64,000 nucleotides of DNA from Micromonospora sp. RHAY321. Lineage in GTDB: Bacteria; Actinomycetota; Actinomycetes; Mycobacteriales; Micromonosporaceae. The DNA is taken from positions 124,001-188,000 of the forward strand of contig NZ_JAMHIW010000006.1 in NCBI RefSeq assembly GCF_023896955.1, written 5' to 3'. The notes beneath the pieces were generated by a model that had not been told where the DNA came from, searched no databases, and worked only from the letters and a program-made list of their open reading frames with translations. The position numbers and the translations under genes were made by a program. Below, one piece after another: positions 56,859 through 64,000 of the stretch. The number at the start of each line of letters is the position of its first letter. The stretch's first letter is position 1.

Positions 56859-57950
56859 ATGTCGGGGACGTGGTGGATGCGGGGCCGCAACACCCTGCGC
56901 CGGCGCCGGAGACACGTGCTGGTGCTGGTCGCGCTGGCCGGCGGCGCCGTCTGGATGATCGTGCAGGCGTGGCGGGCGTCCCTGCGGGAGGCGGGCAGCT
57001 TCGCCGGCGATCTCTACCTCAACATCGGCGCCGCGCTGATCATGACGCTCCTGACCTACGTGGTGCTCAACCCGCTCTTCCGCGAACTACAGACGGTCAG
57101 CATCATCGAGCACCCCCGGCTGGACCGGGACGCGTTGATCGAACGGGTCGCCCAGTGCCGGGAGATCGTGGCCATCCTGGAGACCTGGACCAGCATGCTG
57201 GAGGGCCCGTACGCGGCCCGGTTCGTGGCCGCCCTGCGCTCCGCGCTCGCCAACGGCGCGGCCGTCAAGGTGCTGCTGCTCGACCCGGACTCACCGGCGG
57301 TACGGCTGCGCGGCGAGGAGTTGCGCCGACGGGACGCCTCCGTGGCCATCCTCAACAACCTGTGGCACCTGGCACGGCTCAGCGAGGAACTGCCCGAGTC
57401 GGCCCGCGCCCGCCTCCAGGTCAGGGTCTACAGTGCCGCCCCCTCGGTGCAGATGTACCGCTGGGACGGCAAGGCGTTCATCTCCTTCTTCCCGGTGCAG
57501 GGCAGCACCTTCGACACGCAGCAGATCGAGGCGTTCATCTCCACGCCGCTGGGTGAGTTCGTCGACGACCGGTTCGCCGAGTTGTGGGAGACCGCGCCGC
57601 TGGAGGACCTGGCGGCCTGCCTCACCCTGCGGCTCTGCCTGCGCCAGGCCGGTCGGGACCTGGAAACCTGCGAGGCGCTCTACGTCCGCTCCGACGGCGA
57701 CTGGTACATCGCCGGCACCGACCTGGTGCGCAACGTGGCCCGGCACGGGCTGGCGGGGTTGAGCGTGGTGCTGGACCGGCCCGAGGCGGAGGGCGAGACC
57801 TTCGCCATCGGCGAGGCCGACGAGCTGCCGCCGGAGATCTACAACCGGGTGCTGGAACTCTTCCGGGCCAAGTACGGCCTGGACGGCCGGCAGGACACCG
57901 AGAACCGGGTGATCTTCAACCTGGCCGCCACCTCGCTGACCACCGTGTGA
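56859..57950 (+). CDS. Membrane protein with DUF5919/phospholipase D-like domain
   Basis: A 363-residue protein. The N-terminus is basic (RGRNTLRRRRRH) and followed by two membrane helices (about 19-36, 50-70). The rest is cytoplasmic: REIVAILETWTSMLEGPYAARFVAALRSALANGAAVKVLLLDPDSPAVRLRGEEL, then RLQVRVYSAAPSVQMYRWDGKAFISFFPVQG. This resembles the DUF5919 type of PLD-like fold; the HKD catalytic motif is absent (QMYRWDGK at the expected place), so it may bind rather than cut. ATG 56859 follows GGGGAG. Divergent from coaX and convergent with nadC. Function unknown. Confidence 0.7.
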   Translation: MSGTWWMRGRNTLRRRRRHVLVLVALAGGAVWMIVQAWRASLREAGSFAGDLYLNIGAALIMTLLTYVVLNPLFRELQTVSIIEHPRLDRDALIERVAQCREIVAILETWTSMLEGPYAARFVAALRSALANGAAVKVLLLDPDSPAVRLRGEELRRRDASVAILNNLWHLARLSEELPESARARLQVRVYSAAPSVQMYRWDGKAFISFFPVQGSTFDTQQIEAFISTPLGEFVDDRFAELWETAPLEDLAACLTLRLCLRQAGRDLETCEALYVRSDGDWYIAGTDLVRNVARHGLAGLSVVLDRPEAEGETFAIGEADELPPEIYNRVLELFRAKYGLDGRQDTENRVIFNLAATSLTTV

Positions 57951-57968
57951 GCCCGGCCGGGCATCCGA

Positions 57969-58865
57969 TCACTCGATCCGCAGGTCCATGGCGATGTCCA
58001 GGATGGGCGACGAGTGGGTCAGCGCCCCCACCGAGAGGAAGTCGACGCCGGTGGCCGCGTACCGGGCGGCCACCTCCAGGGTCAGCCCGCCGGTCGCCTC
58101 CAACTCGGCCCGGTCACCCACGGCCGCCACCGCCTCGGCCAGCGTCTCGGGGGACATGTTGTCGCAGAGCAGGAAACCCGCGCCGGCCTCCACCGCCTCC
58201 ACCGCCTCGTCGACCGTGGTCACCTCGACCTGCACCGGCACCTCGGGGAACGACTCCCGGACCCGCCGGTACGCCGCGGTGATACCCCCGGCGGCCAGCT
58301 TGTGGTTGTCCTTGATCATGGCCACGTCGTAGAGGCCCATCCGCTTGTTGGTGCCCCCGCCGGCCCGCACCGCGTACTTCTCCAGCGCCCGCAGGCCCGG
58401 CGTCGTCTTGCGGGTGTCCAGCACCATCGCCTTCGTGCCGGCCAGCGCGTCCGCCCAGGCACGGGTGTGGGTGGCCACCCCCGACATCCGGCAGAACAGG
58501 TTGAGCGCGGTGCGCTCGGCGGTGAGCAGCAGCCGGGTCGGCCCGGTCACCGTCACGAGCACGTCGCCGCGGGCCACCCGCTCGCCGTCGCGGGCCAGCA
58601 CCGACACCTCGACGGTACGGCCGAAACCCGTCACCTCACCGACCAGCTCGAACACGGCGGCGGCCACCGCCGTCCCGGCCACCACGCCGTCCGCGCGGGC
58701 CACCAGGTCGGCGGTGTCGGTCTGCTCCGCCGGGATGGTGGCCACGCTCGTGACGTCCAGGAAGCCCGGCCCCAGATCCTCGACCAGCGCCTCCTCGATC
58801 ACCCGCCGCACCTGAGCCGGGTCCAGTCCGGCCGCCTGCAACGCGAGCCGCGTCGACTCCGTCAT
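57969..58865 (-). CDS. nadC: Nicotinate-nucleotide pyrophosphorylase (carboxylating)
   Basis: A 298-residue quinolinate phosphoribosyltransferase, the last unique step of de novo NAD synthesis. EEALVEDLGPGFLDVTSVATIP and LLTAERTALNLFCRMSGVATHTRAW form the N-terminal domain and active-site edge. VLDTRKTTPGLRALEKYAVRAGGGTNKRMGLYDVAMIKDNH is the signature quinolinate/PRPP site; GFLLCDNMSPETL and LEATGGLTLE follow. ATG 58865 overlaps the nadB stop (ATGA), so the pair is coupled. nadA is not adjacent. Confidence 0.95.
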   Translation of the reverse strand: MTESTRLALQAAGLDPAQVRRVIEEALVEDLGPGFLDVTSVATIPAEQTDTADLVARADGVVAGTAVAAAVFELVGEVTGFGRTVEVSVLARDGERVARGDVLVTVTGPTRLLLTAERTALNLFCRMSGVATHTRAWADALAGTKAMVLDTRKTTPGLRALEKYAVRAGGGTNKRMGLYDVAMIKDNHKLAAGGITAAYRRVRESFPEVPVQVEVTTVDEAVEAVEAGAGFLLCDNMSPETLAEAVAAVGDRAELEATGGLTLEVAARYAATGVDFLSVGALTHSSPILDIAMDLRIE

Positions 58866-60556
58866 CGCCTTCCCTCCCACTGCTGCGTCACCATGCCCTG
58901 CGCCCCGACCGACCCGACCAGGTGGCCCAGCCACCGCTCGTCGGCCGTCGGGAAGTCCTCCCGCCAGTGGCAGCCCCGGGTCTCACCGCGCGCGTACGCG
59001 GCCGCCACCAGCGTCGATGCCACGGTGAGCAGGTTGGTCGCCTCCCAGTCCGCGGTCCGCGGACGGCCCCGGGCGGCACCCACCTCGGTCAGCGTCCCGG
59101 CCGTGTCGGCCAGCGTCGCTGCGGAGCGCAGCACACCCGCGCCCCTGGTCATCGCCCGTTGCAGGGCCGGCGTCGCCTCGGCCGGCACGACCCAGCCCGC
59201 ACCACCACGCCAGGCGCCGGTGTCGGCCGGCTGGACCTGCTCGGGCAGGCCGGCCGCGATGTCGTCGGCGATCCGCCGGGAGAAGACCAGACCCTCCAGC
59301 AGCGAGTTGCTGGCCAGCCGGTTCGCGCCGTGCACGCCCGTGCAGGCGACCTCGCCGCAGGCGTACAGGCCGGGGATGGACGTGCGGCCGCGCAGGTCGG
59401 TGCGGACGCCGCCGGAGGCGTAGTGGGCGGCCGGGGCGACCGGGATCAGGTCGGTGGCCGGGTCGACGCCGATCGCCAGGCAGGACGCCACGATGGTCGG
59501 GAACCGGCTGGCCAGGAAGGCCCCGCCCAGGTGCCGGGCGTCGAGGAAGACGTGGTCCGCGCCGGTGGCCATCAGCACCCGGTGGATGCCCTTGGCCACC
59601 ACGTCCCGCGGAGCCAGCTCGGCCAACTCGTGCTGGCCCACCATGAAGCGCTTGCCGTCCGCGTCCACCAGGTACGCGCCCTCGCCACGCAGCGCCTCCG
59701 AGACCAGCGGCTGCTGCGCGTGCCCGGCACCGGGCACACCCGCGCCGGGCGGGGTGATCAGAGCGGTCGGGTGGAACTGGACGAACTCCACATCGGTCAC
59801 CGCCGCGCCGGCCCGCATCGCCAACGCCACCCCGTCCCCGGTGGAGACCGCGGGGTTGGTGGTGGCGGCGAAGATCTGGCCCATTCCACCGGTGGCCAGC
59901 ACCACCGCCCGGGCCAGCAGCGCCCCCACACCGTCCTCGCTGCCCTCGCCGAGCACGTGCAGGGTGATCCCGCACGCCGGGCCGAGCCCGTCCGGGCCGT
60001 CTCCGGGGGCCCGCAGCAGGTCCAGCACCAGCGCGTGCTCGACCAGCCGGATCCACGGGTCCCGCCGTACCGCCGCGTGCAGGGCCCGCTGCACCTCGGC
60101 CCCGGTGGCGTCCCCGCCGGCGTGCACGATCCGATCCGCCCGGTGCCCGCCCTCACGCGTCAGCATCAGCGAACCGTCCGGATGGCGGTCGAACTCGGCG
60201 CCGATCCGCATCAGCTCCCGCAGCCGGACCGGGCCCTCCTCGACCAGCGCCCGGACCGCCGCAGGGTCGCAGAGCCCGACCCCGGCGATCTCGGTGTCCC
60301 GGGCGTGCGCCGCCGGGGTGTCCGCCGGGTCGAGCACCGCGGCGATGCCGCCCTGCGCCCACCGGGTCGAGCCGTCGTCAATGTTGACCTTGGTAACCAC
60401 CGTGACGTGCAGACCCGCCTCGCGCAGGTGCAGCGCCGCCGTCAACCCGGCCACCCCGGAACCCACCACGATCACGTCGGTGGTCTCCACCCAGCCGGGT
60501 GCCGGGGCGGCCAGCAACGAGGGCAGGGCCGGCAGGTCCACCGTCGGAAGGTCCAT
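58862..60556 (-). CDS. nadB: L-aspartate oxidase
   Basis: A 564-residue FAD enzyme that oxidises aspartate to iminoaspartate for quinolinate synthesis. The dinucleotide fold is VIVVGSGVAGLTAALHLREAGLHVTVV. STRWAQGGIAAVLDPADTP, ATGGMGQIFAATTNPAVSTGDGVALAMRAGA, EFVQFHPTALITPPG and YACGEVACTGVHGANRLASNSLLEGLVFSRR match the succinate dehydrogenase/aspartate oxidase family. ATG 60556 directly follows GGGGGG; an in-frame TTG at 60568 is possible. Coupled to nadC by a 4-bp overlap. Confidence 0.94.
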   Translation of the reverse strand: MDLPTVDLPALPSLLAAPAPGWVETTDVIVVGSGVAGLTAALHLREAGLHVTVVTKVNIDDGSTRWAQGGIAAVLDPADTPAAHARDTEIAGVGLCDPAAVRALVEEGPVRLRELMRIGAEFDRHPDGSLMLTREGGHRADRIVHAGGDATGAEVQRALHAAVRRDPWIRLVEHALVLDLLRAPGDGPDGLGPACGITLHVLGEGSEDGVGALLARAVVLATGGMGQIFAATTNPAVSTGDGVALAMRAGAAVTDVEFVQFHPTALITPPGAGVPGAGHAQQPLVSEALRGEGAYLVDADGKRFMVGQHELAELAPRDVVAKGIHRVLMATGADHVFLDARHLGGAFLASRFPTIVASCLAIGVDPATDLIPVAPAAHYASGGVRTDLRGRTSIPGLYACGEVACTGVHGANRLASNSLLEGLVFSRRIADDIAAGLPEQVQPADTGAWRGGAGWVVPAEATPALQRAMTRGAGVLRSAATLADTAGTLTEVGAARGRPRTADWEATNLLTVASTLVAAAYARGETRGCHWREDFPTADERWLGHLVGSVGAQGMVTQQWEGRR

Positions 60557-60655
60557 CCCCCCAGTCAACCCGAACCGTCCTCGTCCGGGGCGGCGGGGGC
60601 GCGACGAGTGGTATGGACTACCCCGTCCGGCCCCGGCCCTGCCGGCGGCCCACGG

Positions 60656-61552
60656 TCACTTCGTCCGGACCGGCAGGCCGGCCGGCCCCGCGCCCCGCAG
60701 CGAGGCGGTCACCGTACGGTCGCTGAGCCACAGGTAGCAGCGGACCCCCCGGTCGCCGACGCGCCAGCGCCCCGCACCCGGCGGGCGGACGACCACACCG
60801 CTGCGGAACCGCAGCTCGGCGTCGTCCGGCACACCCACGTACCGGCCCAGGACCGTGCGGCAGCCCGTGTAGAGGGGCGCCCAGTCCGCGTCGCGGGTCG
60901 GGTACGGGGTGTCCGGCGCTCGCCACACCCCGACGAACTCCGCGTCGTGGCGGGCACCGCACTCCACCGGGACCAGTGTCTGCACACCCCGGCCAGCGCC
61001 GCCGCGGGTCTGCTGGCAGCCCAGCCGCAGCGCCGAGGCCCCCTTCAACGCGTCCCGCAGACTGCCCGACCGGACCACCACCGTGGCCGCCGCCTCGACC
61101 GTGGTCAGCTCGCTGAGATCGCACCGGTACCAGCGGGAACCGGCCGCCCAGCCCGGACCCGAGGGCAGCGCCACCGACAACCGCAGCCGGCCGGCCCGCC
61201 AGTCGTCGCCCACGTACCCGGTGGCCCTCGTGTCGCACTCGGCGAAAGCGCCCCGCAGCTCGGCGGAACCGCCGGCCGGGGGCGCGGCCCGCTCGACCGG
61301 GAACGCGCCCACGTGCACGGTCTCCACCCGGTGCGGGCCGGCGCAGTCCACCGGCTGGTAGCTGGCCAGGGTGACCACGTCGGTGAAGTCGGCGGCCTGA
61401 CACACGCCGACGGCCGGGGTGAACGCCGTCGCCGGCGGCAGCGCCGCCCAGTCGTCGGTCAGATCACCGTCCAGGCCGCCGGACCCGCCGCAGCCAGCCA
61501 GCAGAGCCGCCGTGACGGCAGTGGCGAACAGGGTCGTCATGGCACGGCGCAT
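60656..61552 (-). CDS. Septum formation family lipoprotein
   Basis: A 298-residue secreted lipoprotein: TLFATAVTAALLAGC is a clear lipobox signal. Repeated cysteine-containing units (VGVCQAADFTDVVTLASYQPVDCAGPHRVETVHVGAF; LGCQQTRGG... VPVECGARHDAEFVGVWRAP) each have the PVxCxxxHxxE(T/F)VHVG pattern of the Septum_form family. The units suggest two related domains with disulfides. The role in cell division is inferred from the family name only. ATG 61552 follows GGGGGAGG. Confidence 0.83.
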   Translation of the reverse strand: MRRAMTTLFATAVTAALLAGCGGSGGLDGDLTDDWAALPPATAFTPAVGVCQAADFTDVVTLASYQPVDCAGPHRVETVHVGAFPVERAAPPAGGSAELRGAFAECDTRATGYVGDDWRAGRLRLSVALPSGPGWAAGSRWYRCDLSELTTVEAAATVVVRSGSLRDALKGASALRLGCQQTRGGAGRGVQTLVPVECGARHDAEFVGVWRAPDTPYPTRDADWAPLYTGCRTVLGRYVGVPDDAELRFRSGVVVRPPGAGRWRVGDRGVRCYLWLSDRTVTASLRGAGPAGLPVRTK

Positions 61553-61647
61553 CGCGGCCTCCCCCAGCCACCGACCATCTTCCGACGGCGTGCCAAGGGT
61601 AACCGGACATGACCTTCCGGTGACAGACCGGAACCATCGTGCGTGGG

Positions 61648-62076
61648 TCAGACGCGCACCACGGCCAGCGGACTGGGCACCGGGTCACCGGCCGTGCCCG
61701 GTGCCGCCGCGGCCGGGTCGGCACCCAGCTCGACCACCCGGTTGTCGGCGTCCACGTGCACCACCCGCGGCTGGTACGACCGGGCCTCGGCATCGTTCAT
61801 CTGGCCGTACGAGATCAGGATGACCAGGTCACCGGGGTGCACCAGGTGCGCGGCGGCGCCGTTGATGCCGATGACGCCGCTGCCCCGCTCGCCCGGGATG
61901 ACGTACGTCTCCAGCCGGGCACCGTTGGTGATGTCGACGATCGCCACCTGCTCGCCGGGAAGCAGGTCGGCGGCGTCGAGCAGGTCCTCGTCCACCGTCA
62001 CCGAACCGACGTAGTGCAGGTCGGCCTGGGTCACGGTGGCCCGGTGGATCTTCGACTTGAGCATGGTCCGCAGCAT
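61648..62076 (-). CDS. panD: Aspartate 1-decarboxylase
   Basis: A 142-residue pyruvoyl enzyme that makes beta-alanine for pantothenate. The proenzyme cleaves itself between Gly24 and Ser25 ([10 protein letters not shown]). [48 protein letters not shown] and [11 protein letters not shown] are conserved. The last ~25 residues are an Ala/Pro-rich tail. ATG 62076 follows GAAAGG and is 41 bp after the panC stop, so the genes form an operon. Confidence 0.94.
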   Translation of the reverse strand: MLRTMLKSKIHRATVTQADLHYVGSVTVDEDLLDAADLLPGEQVAIVDITNGARLETYVIPGERGSGVIGINGAAAHLVHPGDLVILISYGQMNDAEARSYQPRVVHVDADNRVVELGADPAAAAPGTAGDPVPSPLAVVRV

Positions 62077-62117
62077 CGGGGTGGCCTTTCGCGAGGGTGG
62101 TGGAGGGTGCGGCCGGA

Positions 62118-62966
62118 TCAGGGGCGGGGGGCGAGGTGGATCGCCGCGTTGTCGATCAACCGCGTGCTGCCCACCCACGCGGCGATCACCAGCCGCGCCG
62201 GCCCGGACACCGGCCCCGGCTCCAGATCGGGATCGGTCAGCACCAGGTAGTCGAGCCGGGCACCGGGCGTACCGACGCCGAACGCGGCGTGCGCGGCGGT
62301 CAGCACCGCCCCCGCGTCCAGGCCGTCGTCGGCGGCCCGCGCACCGGCCCGCAGCGCGGCGGACAGGCTCAACGCTGCGGCCCGTTCCGACTCGCTCAGG
62401 TAGCGGTTACGGCTGGACAGCGCCAGGCCGTCCGGCTCGCGGACGGTCGGCACGCCGACCACCTCGACCGGCACGTCCAGGTCGCGGGCCATCCGCCGGA
62501 CCAGGGTGAGCTGCTGGTAGTCCTTCTCGCCGAAGAACGCCAGGTCGGGCCGGGTCAGCTGGAGCAGCTTCAACACCACGGTGAGCACGCCGTGGAAGAA
62601 CCCGGGGCGGCTCGCGCCCTCCAGCTCCGATCCGAGCGGACCCGGGTCGAGCCGCACCCGCGGCTGACCGTCCGGGTACATCTCGGCCACCGACGGGGCG
62701 AAGACCAGGTCGGCGCCGGCCCGCCGGCACACCTCCAGGTCCGCGTCGAGCGTCCGCGGATAGCGGTCGAAGTCCTCGTTCGGCCCGAACTGCAAAGGGT
62801 TCACGAAGATCGTCACCAGCACGTGGTCGGCCCGTTCCCGGGCGGCACGCAGCAGCGTCTCGTGCCCGGAGTGCAGCGCGCCCATGGTCATCACCACGGC
62901 GACCGTGCCCTTCAGCGCGGCCCGGGCCTCGGCCAGGTCGACGCGGGTGTGCACGAGCTGAGTCAT
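62118..62966 (-). CDS. panC: Pantothenate synthetase
   Basis: A 282-residue ATP-dependent ligase joining pantoate and beta-alanine. The [19 protein letters not shown] segment holds the HIGH-like motif (His32, His35). [57 protein letters not shown] and [13 protein letters not shown] complete the active site. It lies between the DUF2520 gene and panD, the order seen in mycobacteria (rv3603c-panC-panD). Confidence 0.95.
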   Translation of the reverse strand: MTQLVHTRVDLAEARAALKGTVAVVMTMGALHSGHETLLRAARERADHVLVTIFVNPLQFGPNEDFDRYPRTLDADLEVCRRAGADLVFAPSVAEMYPDGQPRVRLDPGPLGSELEGASRPGFFHGVLTVVLKLLQLTRPDLAFFGEKDYQQLTLVRRMARDLDVPVEVVGVPTVREPDGLALSSRNRYLSESERAAALSLSAALRAGARAADDGLDAGAVLTAAHAAFGVGTPGARLDYLVLTDPDLEPGPVSGPARLVIAAWVGSTRLIDNAAIHLAPRP

Positions 62967-63021
62967 GCCGCCACCTCGGTTCGCGACTGCGGGGCTCGCA
63001 GGATCGACTCACTCCTCGCGC

Positions 63022-64000
63022 TCACGCCGCCACCTCCCGTCCGCTGTCAGCCAGCACGCCGAGCAGCGACTGCGCGTCCACCGGTCGGAGCCGGCCGGCG
63101 GCGATCGCCCGGTCGGCGGTACGCCGGGCCAGCGCCAGGTAGGCGGGCACGGACTCCGGCGCGGTCTCGGCCAGCCGGGTGAGGTGCCGCTGGACGGTGC
63201 CCGCGTCGCCGCGGGAGACCGGGCCGGTCAGCGCGTCGTCGCCGAGCCGCAGCGCGTTCTCCAGGGCGGCCCGCAGCAGCGGGGCCAGCACCTTCTCCGG
63301 CTGGGCCACGCCCGCGTCGCGCAGCCGGTCGGCCGCCTCGTTCACCAGGGTCACCAGGTGGTTCGCGCCGTGCGCCAGCGCGGCGTGGTAGAGCGGGCGG
63401 TCCGCCTCACCCACCCACTCGGGCACTCCGCCGAGGTCGGCCACCAGCCGGGCGGCCAGCGGGCGCAGCTCCGCCGGGGCGGTCACCCCGTACGAGATGC
63501 CCGCGAGCCGGGCCAGGTCGTCCGGCGTACCGGTGAAGGTCATGGCGGGGTGCAGGGCGAGCGGCCGGGCACCGACCGCGACGGCCGGCTCCAGCACCGA
63601 CAGCCCGTGCGCGCCGGAGGTGTGTGCGACCACCTGACCCGGGCGCAGCGCGCCCCGAGCGGCGAGGTCGGCGACCACTCCGGCCAGCGCGTCGTCCGGC
63701 ACCGCGATGAGCAGCAGGTCGACGGCGGCGTGTGCGACGGCGACGGCCGGACGGCGGGGCACGTCGGGCAGCAGCAGGGCGAGCCGGGCGCGGCTGGCTC
63801 CGGAGCCGCCGGCGACGGCGGCCACCCGGTGCCCGGCGGCGGCGAGTGCGGCGCCCAACACGGCACCGACCCGGCCCGCGCCGACGACACCGACGGTGAG
63901 CAGGCGGGAGGTGGCGGCAGCCGGGGCGCCGATGACGGCGCGATCCCGCGGTGCGGCAGGCCCGAGTTGGGCGGCCGGACGCGGGCGCAGCGGTGCGCTC
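63022..64000 (-). CDS. Rossmann-fold DUF2520 protein, 5' end beyond window
   Basis: The open frame runs off the right edge without a stop, so the true start is uncertain; GTG 63861 is internal because the nucleotide-binding loop lies before it. Reading upstream gives LTVGVVGAGRVGAVLGAALAAAGH, an NAD(P)-binding fold. LIAVPDDALAGVVADLA, VVAHTSGAHGLSVL, LALHPAMTFTG and the DUF2520 half (YHAALAHGANHLVTLVNEAADRLRDAGV... GPVSRGDAGTV) follow. The family is similar to 6-phosphogluconate/ketopantoate reductases. It is upstream of panC; a pantoate-related reductase role is often suspected but not shown. Confidence 0.85.
   Translation of the reverse strand, partial: SAPLRPRPAAQLGPAAPRDRAVIGAPAAATSRLLTVGVVGAGRVGAVLGAALAAAGHRVAAVAGGSGASRARLALLLPDVPRRPAVAVAHAAVDLLLIAVPDDALAGVVADLAARGALRPGQVVAHTSGAHGLSVLEPAVAVGARPLALHPAMTFTGTPDDLARLAGISYGVTAPAELRPLAARLVADLGGVPEWVGEADRPLYHAALAHGANHLVTLVNEAADRLRDAGVAQPEKVLAPLLRAALENALRLGDDALTGPVSRGDAGTVQRHLTRLAETAPESVPAYLALARRTADRAIAAGRLRPVDAQSLLGVLADSGREVAA

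Noticed and set aside
58922..61612. Long plus-strand open frame opposite nadB and the septum-formation gene
   Set aside because: Shadow of clearly identified genes, without motifs.

Overview
The window is very GC-rich DNA from an actinobacterium, most likely a member of the Micromonosporaceae (Micromonospora/Actinoplanes type). Supporting signs are the GC-saturated codons, frequent GTG starts, Lsr2, CarD, ClpC, DUF397, a large AfsR/SARP regulator, and a type III polyketide synthase cluster resembling the Actinoplanes agq genes. Many genes appear leaderless: a TANNNT -10 box lies 6-8 nt before the start codon. About 58 protein genes and one tRNA are supported. No insertion sequence, CRISPR array, rRNA or replication origin was seen.

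Layout. 1-5.8 kb: 5'-truncated view of a secreted M4 metalloprotease, a lipoprotein, a histidine phosphatase, DUF998, a glyoxalase-like gene with its AraC regulator, then a SLOG-domain membrane protein next to a TMEM175-type channel, ending at tRNA-Thr(TGT). 6-10 kb: MsmK/UgpC sugar ATPase, bidirectional terminators, and the cysS-rlmB operon. 10-21 kb: IclR regulator, AbiEi/DUF559 protein, subtilase, EamA transporter/CGNR regulator pair, GNAT, and fumC. 17.8-24.9 kb: AfsR-like regulator lying between class II (fumC) and class I (fum) fumarases, a beta-propeller protein, and an Lrp regulator.

25-35 kb carries tyrosine catabolism: hpd, an aromatic/HisC-type aminotransferase behind two RDD membrane proteins, and a divergent locus hmgA <> (unknown gene - fahA) around a perfect 19-bp palindrome. 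35-38 kb: the operon carD-ispD-ispF plus a TPR membrane protein. 38-43.3 kb: a type III PKS, an acyl-CoA-dehydrogenase-like flavoprotein, a UbiG-like methyltransferase and a UbiA prenyltransferase, probably making a prenylated alkylresorcinol/hydroquinone lipid.

43.4-64 kb is conserved actinobacterial housekeeping: an LpqE-like lipoprotein, radA, disA, a membrane protein, def, an ACT protein, mutY, clpC, lsr2, lysS, coaX, nadC-nadB, a septum-formation lipoprotein, panD, panC and a DUF2520 protein running off the right edge. The order rlmB-cysS / ispF-ispD-carD / lpqE-radA-disA / mutY / clpC-lsr2-lysS / coaX-panD-panC matches what I recall of the Mycobacterium tuberculosis rv3579c-rv3603c block. 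Relative to it, the 10-36 kb and 38-43 kb segments look like lineage-specific insertions. Cofactor genes (coaX, panC, panD for CoA; nadB, nadC for NAD) sit close together on the minus strand.
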